Of a stretch of 64,000 bases of DNA, positions 57,932 to 64,000 are shown one piece after another. Source of the stretch: JACDAL01 sp963849115 (GTDB taxonomy: Bacteria; Actinomycetota; CADDZG01; WHSQ01); assembly GCA_963849115.1 (NCBI GenBank), contig CAWKGK010000007.1, positions 1 through 64,000 on the forward strand, read 5' to 3'. A program made the position numbers and the translations under genes. Under the pieces are notes generated by a model, which saw only the letters and a program-made list of their open reading frames with translations, had not been told where the DNA came from and made no database searches. How positions within the stretch are numbered: position 1 is the first letter of the stretch; each line of letters begins with the position of its first letter.

Positions 57932-58749
57932 GGGCGGTCCCACGGCCGGTGCTCGACGTCGGTGAACTCCGGCCCCAGGAAGCGCCTGCCGAGCTCCGAG
58001 GAGATTCCCCTGGCGCTGGACGCGATGAAACGGTGACGGCCGGGTGCGGCCGACGGATTCAGCAGCTGCCGGTCCATTAGGCGGCCGTAGACCTCATGAG
58101 CGGTCGCCTCCGCGCTCGAGATAAGCACCACGTCCTCCCCCATCACGTAACCGATCACACCGGCGAGCAGGGGGTAGTGGGTGCAAGCGAGGATCACGGT
58201 GTCGACGCCCTCCACCTTCAGAGGGGCGAGATAGTCCTCGGCCGCCTTCACCACCTCGTCTGAGGTCGTGTCGCCGTTCTCCACGAACTCGACGAAGCGG
58301 GGACATGCGACCGAGTGCAGCGCGACGTTGGCCCTGGTGGCCTGGAGAGTGCGGTCGTAGGAACCGGAAGCGACCGTTACCTCGGTCCCCAGCAGCCCGA
58401 TGCGGCGGTTGCGAGTGGCCGCCAGCGCCGCCCGAATCCCCGGCTTGATCACCCCCACGATCTCGACGTCGTAGCGCTCCTGCGCCTCCTCGAGGGCCGT
58501 AGACGAGGCCGCGTTGCATGCCATGATCAGCATTTTCACCCCCTCCTGCATGAGTGCATCCATGATCTCGAGCGCGAACTTCTTGACCTCCGCCTGCGCC
58601 CGGGGGCCGTAGGGCAGGCGGGCCGAGTCCCCGAAGTAGACGAGGTCCTCGTGAGGCAGGAGGTCGATGACGGCACGAGCCACGGTCAGCCCGCCCACGC
58701 CCGAGTCGAACATCCCCAACGGCCTGCTTGCCATCCCCGTTACCACCAC
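57928..58749 (-). CDS. murI: Glutamate racemase
   Basis: A 273-residue racemase that makes D-glutamate for peptidoglycan: PLGMFDSGVGGLTVARAV, VYFGDSARLPYG, the first catalytic Cys in KMLIMACNAASSTAL, the second in VILACTHYPLLAGVI, and IGLLGTEVTV. The GTG at 58749 has AGGAGGT a few bases before it. An ATG at 58734 is 15 bases into the frame but lacks a ribosome-binding site, so the GTG is preferred. It overlaps the cysteine synthase gene by 10 nt. Confidence 0.95.
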   Translation of the reverse strand: MVVTGMASRPLGMFDSGVGGLTVARAVIDLLPHEDLVYFGDSARLPYGPRAQAEVKKFALEIMDALMQEGVKMLIMACNAASSTALEEAQERYDVEIVGVIKPGIRAALAATRNRRIGLLGTEVTVASGSYDRTLQATRANVALHSVACPRFVEFVENGDTTSDEVVKAAEDYLAPLKVEGVDTVILACTHYPLLAGVIGYVMGEDVVLISSAEATAHEVYGRLMDRQLLNPSAAPGRHRFIASSARGISSELGRRFLGPEFTDVEHRPWDRP

Positions 58750-59687
58750 AGCACCTCCTCAACCTGGCTCTCGGCGACGTCGATGTCTTTGGTCCAGGCC
58801 TCGGTCGAAAGGTACTTCCAGCCACCGTCCGGCAGCAGGCACACGACGTCACCGCCGCCCTGGGAGTCGACGAGCCGCTCGGCGACCCGCTGCGCCACCC
58901 AGATCACCGCTCCGGCCGAGATGCCGGCGAAGATGCCCTCTTCGACCAGGAGGCGCCTGGTCCACAGGATCGACTCGCGCGCCTTGACCTTGACCTTGCC
59001 GTCGAGGATGTCGGGGTCAAAGATCGGCGGGATGTAGCCCTCTTCCAGCGAACGCAGCCCGTAAACAAGCTCCCCCAGCTCGGGCTCGGCCGCCACCACC
59101 TTGATCGCGGAGTTGTGCTCTTTCAGACGGCGGCCGACTCCGGTGAGAGTGCCGCCGGTGCCGAGGCCCGCCACGAACGCACTTACTTCGGGCAGGTCCT
59201 CGATGATCTCGCCACCGGTGCCCCGGTAATGAGCGGTGACGTTGGCCTCGTTTCCGTATTGGAAGGGCATGTAGAAGCGGTCGTCGGCGCCGGACAAACG
59301 TTGGGCGAGCGCCACGGCGCCGTTGGTTCCCTTGTCCCCTTCGGAGAAGATGATCTCGGCGCCGTAAGCCCGGAGCAGCTCGACTCGCTCGACACTGGCG
59401 TTATCGGGCATCACCGCGGTGAAGCGGTAGCCGCGGACGCTCGAGACCATGGCCAGCGCGATCCCCGTATTGCCCGAGGTGGGCTCGAGGATGACCTTGT
59501 CCTTGGTGAGCTCCCCCGACGCCTCGCCGTCCTCGACCAAAGCAAGCGCGACCCTGTCCTTGACCGACCCCGTCGGGTTCTGGCCCTCGAGCTTGGCCCA
59601 CAGACGCGCCTCGGGCGTGGGGGACAGCTTCGGCACCTCGACCAAGGGCGTTCCCCCTATTGTGTCGAGGATCGACTTGTGCTTCAA
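58740..59687 (-). CDS. cysM: Cysteine synthase, CysM/CysO-dependent type
   Basis: A 315-residue PLP enzyme: IGGTPLVEVPKL, the Schiff-base Lys in NPTGSVKDRVALAL, the phosphate-binding VILEPTSGNTGIALAM and GLGTGGTLTGVGRRLKEH. Adjacent genes for CysO (sulfur carrier) and Mec (JAMM hydrolase) indicate the mycobacterial route in which O-phosphoserine reacts with CysO-thiocarboxylate and Mec releases cysteine. The gene order is mec-cysO-cysM. Confidence 0.93.
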   Translation of the reverse strand: MKHKSILDTIGGTPLVEVPKLSPTPEARLWAKLEGQNPTGSVKDRVALALVEDGEASGELTKDKVILEPTSGNTGIALAMVSSVRGYRFTAVMPDNASVERVELLRAYGAEIIFSEGDKGTNGAVALAQRLSGADDRFYMPFQYGNEANVTAHYRGTGGEIIEDLPEVSAFVAGLGTGGTLTGVGRRLKEHNSAIKVVAAEPELGELVYGLRSLEEGYIPPIFDPDILDGKVKVKARESILWTRRLLVEEGIFAGISAGAVIWVAQRVAERLVDSQGGGDVVCLLPDGGWKYLSTEAWTKDIDVAESQVEEVLWW

Positions 59688-59705
59688 GGCCGCCTCAAGC
59701 GACCA

Positions 59706-59981
59706 CTAACCGCCGGCGACCGACGGAAGCAGCGAGACCTCGTCTCCGTCGGCTGCTGTGGTTTCTAGCTTGCCCAGGTAACGGATGTCCTCGTCGTTCA
59801 CATAGACGTTGACGAAGCGGTGGAGTTCTCCGTCGCCGTTTAAAAGCTGGCCCTTGATGCCCGGATAGCGGCTCTCGAGCTGGTCGACTACCGAGGCAAG
59901 GCTGCCCGGCTCGACCTGGACTAGGCCCTGCTGATCGGTGTACTTCCTGAACACCGTAGGTATGCGAACTTGGACTGACAA
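59706..59981 (-). CDS. cysO: CysO sulfur-carrier protein (ThiS/MoaD fold)
   Basis: A 91-residue ubiquitin-like protein ending in the diglycine tail PSVAGG, which is needed for thiocarboxylate formation. It has VRIPTVFRKYTDQQGLVQVE, HRFVNVYVNDEDIRYLGKLETTAADGDEVSLLP. CysO carries sulfide as a C-terminal thiocarboxylate that CysM attaches to phosphoserine. It is 18 bp upstream of cysM, between mec and cysM, consistent with the known pathway. Confidence 0.95.
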   Translation of the reverse strand: MSVQVRIPTVFRKYTDQQGLVQVEPGSLASVVDQLESRYPGIKGQLLNGDGELHRFVNVYVNDEDIRYLGKLETTAADGDEVSLLPSVAGG

Positions 59982-60141
59982 TTTTCCTCCCGAGGATGGC
60001 GCGCCTTCATGGTATTCAACGCGGCAGCCCGTGTTCGCGTTCCGGGCTGAGGGCCCGGCCCGGGGCTGGGTCTAGCGTCCCGCGTGACGAAATTAGTTGC
60101 GCGGCGTTCTATGGCCCCCAGAGTGCAGAAAACCGCGCTCT

Positions 60142-60160
60142 CCCGCGCTCAAAACGCGGG
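60142..60160 (-). terminator. Hairpin between mec and cysO
   Basis: CCCGCG and CGCGGG pair around CTCAAAA. It lies in the 190-bp gap between the end of mec and the start of cysO. It may end or attenuate transcription of selD-mec into cysO. No tRNA fold was found around it. Confidence 0.4.
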
Positions 60161-60171
60161 GGGTCGTGAGT

Positions 60172-60597
60172 TCAGTCGCTCAAGGTGACCTCCAGCTCCT
60201 CGATCTCTCCTTCCTCGGCCCCCCAGTTCTCCTTGCGGATCCGGAAGGCCCTGATATCGGGGGCCGCGGAGGCGAGCGAGACGATCAGGTAGGGGACGTC
60301 TTCTGAGGCGAGGCGCACGTCGGTGGGAGACGGATAGGCCTCCGTGCGGGTGTGAGAGTGGAAGACACCGGCCAGGTCCCAGCCCTCGTCATCGAGCTTG
60401 CGATAGACCGCGAGCTGCTCCTTGGGGGCGAGCGAGTAACGCACGGGACTGGCGTAAGCGTTGCTCATCCGAAAGACCCTGACGAGCACGCCCCCCTCGG
60501 CGGCGAGCACGCCGCAGGCCTCGTTGGGCCGCCCCTCGAGGCAGTGCGCAACCATGTCGTCGGCAATGGCCCGGGGAAGGCTCAGTTGCTCGCTCAC
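60172..60597 (-). CDS. mec: Mec-type JAMM (Mov34/MPN) cysteine-releasing hydrolase
   Basis: A 141-residue JAB1/MPN+ metalloprotease with the complete zinc motif AGVFHSHTRTEAYPSPTDVRLA (His-x-His, Ser, Asp). In mycobacteria Mec cleaves the cysteinyl group from CysO-Cys. The GTG at 60597 overlaps the selD stop (GTGA), so it is translationally coupled to selD, a link I have not seen described. Confidence 0.94.
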   Translation of the reverse strand: MSEQLSLPRAIADDMVAHCLEGRPNEACGVLAAEGGVLVRVFRMSNAYASPVRYSLAPKEQLAVYRKLDDEGWDLAGVFHSHTRTEAYPSPTDVRLASEDVPYLIVSLASAAPDIRAFRIRKENWGAEEGEIEELEVTLSD

Positions 60598-61626
60598 GCC
60601 ACCGTCACCACTGTTGAGTCGCGGCGGGCCCGTACGGTTCCGATGTGGGCCCCCTGCTCGCCGCGCGACTCCAGAGCTGCGAGCAGCGGCTCCAGACGCG
60701 AGGGAGGCACCGCCATCAGCAGGCCCCCTGAGGTCTGAGCGTCGAAGAGCAGCCAGCGACGGGCTTCCTCCACTCCGGCCGAATCGACTTGGGCGCCCCC
60801 GGCCTCGTAGTTCCCGACCGTCCCTCCCGGTAGCACGCCCCGCCCGGCAAGCTCCATCGCGCCTGGAAGGACCGGCAGGCGCTCGAGGGCCAAGTCGGCC
60901 GAGAGAGTCGTCGCCCAGCATCTGACTCAGATGCCCAATCAGTCCGAACCCGGTGACGTCGGTGGCGGCCAGGACACCGATCTGCAACATGGCGTCGCAC
61001 GCGGCCCGATTGAGCCGTCCCATGGTTCGAATTGCCTCCGCGGCGTCGGCCGCCTCGGTGACGCCCTCCTTGATGCCGCTCGAGATGATGCCCGTGCCCA
61101 GCGGCTTGGTGAGGACCAGCTCGGCCCCCTCGACGGCCCCCTTCTTTCGCACGATCCGTTGGGGATGGACGAACCCGGTCACCGCCATCCCGAATTTGGG
61201 CTCGGGATCGTCGATCGAGTGGCCTCCGATAATCGTCACCCCCGCTTCCACGCAGGCCTCGGAGGCCCCGTCGAGGACGCGGCCCAGCGGCTCGAAGCCG
61301 AGAGAACGCGGCCACGAGATCAGGTTGAGCGCGGTCTTCGGCTCGGCCCCCATGGCGTAGAGGTCTGAGACAGCATTGGCGGCGGCTATTCGGCCCCAGG
61401 AGAAAGGGTCATCGACAATCGGCGTGAAGAAGTCGACGGTCTGGACCATGGCGACCTCCTCGGAGACCTGGTAGACGCCGGCGTCGTCGGGGGAATCGAG
61501 CCCCACCAGCACGGCCGGATCGGAGGACTTGTGCACGTGGCGCAGGACCTGCGCCAGCTCGGTGATGCCGAGCTTGCACGCTCAGCCGCCGCCGTGCGAG
61601 TACGAGGTCAGCCGAACCTCCTCCAT
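60594..61626 (-). CDS. selD: Selenophosphate synthetase with in-frame UGA (Sec15) and an internal frameshift
   Basis: The start is ATG at 61626 with AGGGAGGT nine bases upstream. The reading begins MEEVRLTSYSHGGG, then an in-frame TGA (61584-61582), then ACKLGITELAQVLRHVHKSSD, so the UGA occupies the catalytic Cys/Sec site of SelD as GGG-U-ACK. The frame continues with the SelD core (TVDFFTPIVDDPFSWGRIAAANAVSDLYAMGAEP, VTGFVHPQRIVRKKGAVEGA, TDVTGFGLIGHLSQMLG) but shifts by one base near 60895-60912. The C-terminal part (LLPGAMELAGRG-like, LLFDAQTSGGLLMAVPPSRLEPLL) then follows in another frame to 60594. A stem-loop sits right after the UGA. The shift may be a sequencing error. Confidence 0.85.
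61553..61577 (-). other. SECIS-like stem-loop after the selD UGA
   Basis: A 7-bp stem AGCTCGG and CCGAGCT around a CATCA loop, extendable by two more base pairs beyond one mismatch. Its apical loop lies about 15-19 nt downstream of the UGA, as for bacterial SECIS elements. The loop itself does not hold the G-U bulge known for E. coli fdhF, so this is supported by position and stem only. Confidence 0.6.
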
Positions 61627-61710
61627 TGCACCACCTCCCTCCTTCGTGGACCATCCCAGGCCAAGAAGTATCACGCCGCGGGACCGTCCTGGCCTGGGGC
61701 CGAGACTCAG

Positions 61711-61776
61711 AAGCGCTCATCTGGTCAGTATTACGTAACCCCATAAGCGCTCATCTGGTCACTATTACGTAACCCC
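61711..61776 (+). repeat. Two tandem 32-bp repeats before a response-regulator gene
   Basis: The units at 61711-61742 and 61745-61776 begin AAGCGCTCATCTGGTCA and end TATTACGTAACCCC, differing by one base (G or C). Each contains the palindrome TTACGTAA. They lie in the gap between selD and the regulator gene, about 40 bp upstream of its ATG, suited to binding of a dimeric regulator to two adjacent sites. Confidence 0.75.
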
Positions 61777-61816
61777 GGCGCTTGAATCGGGGGGGTCGGC
61801 GTGCCGATTGACCAGC

Positions 61817-62946
61817 ATGAGAGTGCTCCTCGTCGACGACCACGACAGCATCCGTAAGAGCCTGCGCCAGCTCATAGAGTTGCGTGCAGAGTTCGAGGTC
61901 GTCGGCGAGGGCTCAAACGGCTCCGAAGCCATCGAGCGAACCGAGCAGCTCCGACCCGACATCATCCTCATGGACATGAACATGCCGGTGATGGACGGTG
62001 TCCAGGCCACCCGCGTGATCAAGGAGCGCTATCCGAAGATCCAGGTCCTGGCGTTGACCGCCTTCGCCGACATGTCACTTGTGTCCGAGATGGTCAAAGC
62101 CGGCGCCTCCGGCTACCTCCTCAAAGGGGGCTCCTCCAAGGAGCTGCTCGACTCACTGCAGGCCATCTCCCGGGGCCAGGGGGCGCTCGACAAAGAGGTC
62201 ACCAGGGGGGTCATGGAAGACATGGCCGACCTCTATCGCAAGGAGCAGGAACGGGCCGACGCGCTCGCAGAGCTCGACCGCATGAAGAGCGAGTTCGTTT
62301 CGGTCGTCTCTCACGAGCTGCGCACTCCAATGACATCGATCAAGGGGGGCGTGGCGACCCTCCAGACGAACTGGGGCGCCATCGACGACCAAGTCAAGCT
62401 CGAGCTGTTGGATTCGATGGGCACAGAGTGCGAGCGGCTGTCGCGGATGGTTTCCCAGATCCTCACCGCCTCCGGCATCCAGCGGGGGGACTGGGCTTGC
62501 GGCCGACGCTGTTCTCGGTCGCCGTGGTGGCCCAGGCGGCGGTCGCCTCATTAGCCGACAGGCTCGCGGGCAGGGAGATCAGCTGCAACTTCGAGGAGAT
62601 CTACTCTTCGGGTGACGAAGAGCGTCTCACCGAGGTGATCGCCGCGCTCATCGAGAACTCCATCGATTTCACCTCGGGCCGCATCTCGGTCGACGTCAAG
62701 GCGGTGCTCGGCACCCCACTGCTTAGCGTCTCCGACGAAGGCCCCGGTATCGCGCCCGAGGACGTCAGAAGGCTGTTGAACGAGCCGTTCTCGCAGGCCG
62801 ACTCATCGAGCACCCGCCAGGTTGGTGGCCTGGGCCTGTCCCTCTATCTCGCCCGCCAGGTCGCGGAGGCTTCTGGTGGCCGGCTCGAGGTCGACACGGC
62901 CCCCGACCGCGGTTCGACCTTCACCCTGATCCTTCGCCCGGTCTGA
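61817..62946 (+). pseudogene. Response regulator fused to histidine kinase, split by a one-base frameshift
   Basis: The first part (MRVLLVDDHDSIRKSLRQLI, Asp-bearing LMDMNMPVMDG, Lys in YLLKGGSS) is a receiver domain. A kinase dimerisation helix with the phospho-His motif VVSHELRTPMTSIKGG follows. After the G6 run at 62484-62489 the reading frame is lost, but the next frame carries the ATP-binding domain (LIENSIDFTSG, SVSDEGPGIAPEDV, GGLGLSLYLARQVAEASGG) to 62946. Seven G residues would restore QRGGLGLRPTLFSV. It is either an assembly error or a phase-variable or dead gene. Confidence 0.8.
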
Positions 62947-62961
62947 CCAGTCGATCTGGTC
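62945..62961. repeat. 6-bp inverted repeat just after the kinase frame
   Basis: GACCAG and CTGGTC flank TCGAT. The same CTGGTC core occurs in the two tandem repeats upstream of the gene, so a regulator could bind both ends. Alternatively it is part of a weak terminator. Confidence 0.35.
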
Positions 62962-62967
62962 CACATC

Positions 62968-62984
62968 TGACTCGCTCGGCGAGC
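62968..62984. repeat. 17-bp palindromic repeat, left copy
   Basis: TGACTCGCTCGGCGAGC, with the internal dyad CTCGC-CG-like core. An identical copy ends the window at 63984-64000, on the far side of the DUF559-type gene. Confidence 0.7.
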
Positions 62985-63056
62985 TCAGGCGGGCGAAGTT
63001 CGAGAAATGTGGCGCGCAGCACTCCGGAGCGCGCCTCGCCCGGCTTCGCTTGCCCC

Positions 63057-63980
63057 ATGCAGACCTCCATCGACCGGGGATTGCTCGAGCTCGCGGCTGC
63101 CCAGCATTGGGTGATAGATCGCGAGCAAGCTCTGGGTCTGGGGCTCTCTAGACAGTCGATCAGCAGGCGCCTGGGCTCGGGCTTTCTTGTTCCGTTACAC
63201 CCGGGCGTTTACCGGGTCGCAGCCTGCCCCGAGTCATGGCATCAACGACTACTGGCCGCCTGCATGTGGACTTCGGGAGTCGCCTCGCACCGCGCCGCTT
63301 TGAGGCTACTGGGAATCGATGGCTACTCGGGGAACATCCTGGATGTCTCATCAAGCACTCACCGAGCTTCCAGCGACAGGGTTTGCATCCACCGGATCTC
63401 CAGCCTGCCCGGCGGTGATGTCATGCGAGTGGGCTCGATTCCCGCGACCACCCCTACCCGCACGCTGCTCGACGTTGGTTCGGTCCTCTCACAGAGAGGG
63501 CTCGAGGAGGCGCTCGATTCGGCGTTGCGTCAGTGCCTGACCTCTGTTCACCGGCTGCGGACGGGGATCGAGAGACTCGGCGGGCGTGGCTGCAGGGGGC
63601 CAAGCGCGCTTTGCAAGCTGCTCGACGCGCGCGGTGACGTGGTTTGCACGGACAGCGCCTTGGAAACGCGGCTGAGCCGGTTGTTGCGGCGACATCGCCT
63701 GCCGCAACCACAACGCCAAGTGGAGGTTCGGGATCAGGAGGGCTTCATCGGCCGCGTCGATTTCGCCTACCCCGAGCTGAAGATCGCGATCGAGGTCCAG
63801 TCGCGACGATGGCATTCGAGCTGGGTGTCGCAGGGCAAGGACAAGGAACGACTGAACCGGCTTCAGATCCTAGGCTGGATAGTCATCCAAGTCACTTACG
63901 AAGACTTGCAGCATCACTCCGCCTTGGTGGCGCGACGCATCCGAGAGGCGCTGAACGCCGCCAAAGCTGAACTTCGCTAG
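63057..63980 (+). CDS. AbiEi-type winged-helix / DUF559 nuclease-like protein
   Basis: A 307-residue protein. An N-terminal winged helix (LLELAAAQHWVIDREQALGLGLSRQSISRRLGSGFLVPLHPGVYRV) resembles type IV toxin-antitoxin AbiEi antitoxins. The C-terminal 100 residues (RRHRLPQPQRQVEVRDQEGFIGRVDFAYPELKIAIEVQSRRWH, GWIVIQVTYEDL) match the restriction-endonuclease-like DUF559 fold with the acid-Lys/Gln core. The ATG at 63057 is best by family. Flanked by identical 17-bp repeats. It may act on DNA or be an orphan defence component. Confidence 0.85.
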   Translation: MQTSIDRGLLELAAAQHWVIDREQALGLGLSRQSISRRLGSGFLVPLHPGVYRVAACPESWHQRLLAACMWTSGVASHRAALRLLGIDGYSGNILDVSSSTHRASSDRVCIHRISSLPGGDVMRVGSIPATTPTRTLLDVGSVLSQRGLEEALDSALRQCLTSVHRLRTGIERLGGRGCRGPSALCKLLDARGDVVCTDSALETRLSRLLRRHRLPQPQRQVEVRDQEGFIGRVDFAYPELKIAIEVQSRRWHSSWVSQGKDKERLNRLQILGWIVIQVTYEDLQHHSALVARRIREALNAAKAELR

Positions 63981-63983
63981 GAA

Positions 63984-64000
63984 TGACTCGCTCGGCGAGC
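63984..64000. repeat. 17-bp palindromic repeat, right copy
   Basis: The same TGACTCGCTCGGCGAGC as at 62968-62984, starting 3 bases after the stop of the DUF559-type gene and reaching the end of the window, so it may continue beyond. Confidence 0.7.

Noticed and set aside
60090..60170. A tRNA-like hairpin with a CTCAAAA loop, considered as tRNA-Sec (selC)
   Set aside because: No acceptor, D-arm or T-arm match, and the loop does not give TCA as anticodon. Better seen as a hairpin terminator.
60172..61536. A single 454-residue SelD-Mec fusion protein
   Set aside because: The middle of that frame (from about 60900 to 60600) is arginine/glycine-rich nonsense, while the true SelD C-terminus is found in another frame and Mec has its own GTG overlapping the selD stop.

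Overview
The window is high-GC DNA from an actinobacterium whose genus I cannot name. Supporting signs are a coenzyme F420-type LLM oxidoreductase and a PPOX-type flavoprotein, DinB/mycothiol-type domain proteins, a LigD-type polymerase, many GTG and TTG starts with 4-nt gene overlaps, and the block mec-cysO-cysM-murI-MBL-rph-rdgB, which follows the order I know from mycobacteria (Rv1334 to Rv1341, without the rhomboid gene). There are no IS elements, phage genes, CRISPR arrays or rRNA genes. One tRNA (Leu, TAG) was found. Three genes are split by single-base frameshifts (about 39.44, 60.90 and 62.49 kb), so some sequencing error is possible.

Layout. 0-9 kb: single housekeeping or hypothetical genes (CAP, DinB, VOC and SnoaL folds), an orphan PotD-like lipoprotein coupled to a membrane-anchored secreted protein, and a cyclase/ATPase regulator. 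9.1-17.5 kb: a complete PTS locus for an amino sugar, probably N-acetylglucosamine: NagB-II-like SIS protein, HPr, EI, a DUF7916-like protein, EIIB, EIIA, HAD, NagA and EIIC. 17.6-36 kb: three DrrAB-type ABC exporters, an ABC half-exporter plus a flavin oxidoreductase behind a SoxR-like MerR promoter, a CAP protein behind a c-di-GMP-I riboswitch, a PLP decarboxylase, a LigD polymerase, a TipAS-type MerR regulator with its operator, and a secreted nuclease. 36-49.4 kb: phosphoesterase, membrane proteins, a metallopeptidase with a frameshifted methyltransferase, a cluster for oxidation of an N-methylated amine (APC permease, choline-kinase-like protein, FAD/GcvT dehydrogenase, facing a second FAD oxidase), and MpaB, LLM and DinB-like genes.

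49.4-54.4 kb: a large SARP/cyclase-like/ATPase/TPR regulator diverges from a 25-codon ORF with a secretion-signal-like peptide. Between them lies a heptamer direct repeat with 11-bp period, the geometry of SARP binding sites, and a strong hairpin follows the small ORF. This resembles the AfsR-afsS arrangement of Streptomyces and is one of the two most interesting signals here. 54.4-55.2 kb: an inositol-phosphatase-family gene after tRNA-Leu.

55.3-61.6 kb (all minus strand): selD, mec, cysO, cysM, murI, an MBL hydrolase, rph and an in-frame RdgB-PdxH fusion. The selD gene starts 42 bases upstream of an in-frame UGA, placed exactly where SelD enzymes carry catalytic Cys or Sec, and a stem-loop lies just after the UGA. 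It is therefore very probably a selenoprotein gene. It is also frameshifted later and overlaps mec by 4 nt. 61.7-64 kb: tandem 32-bp repeats before a frameshifted response-regulator/histidine-kinase gene, then a DUF559-type nuclease-like gene bracketed by identical 17-bp palindromic repeats.
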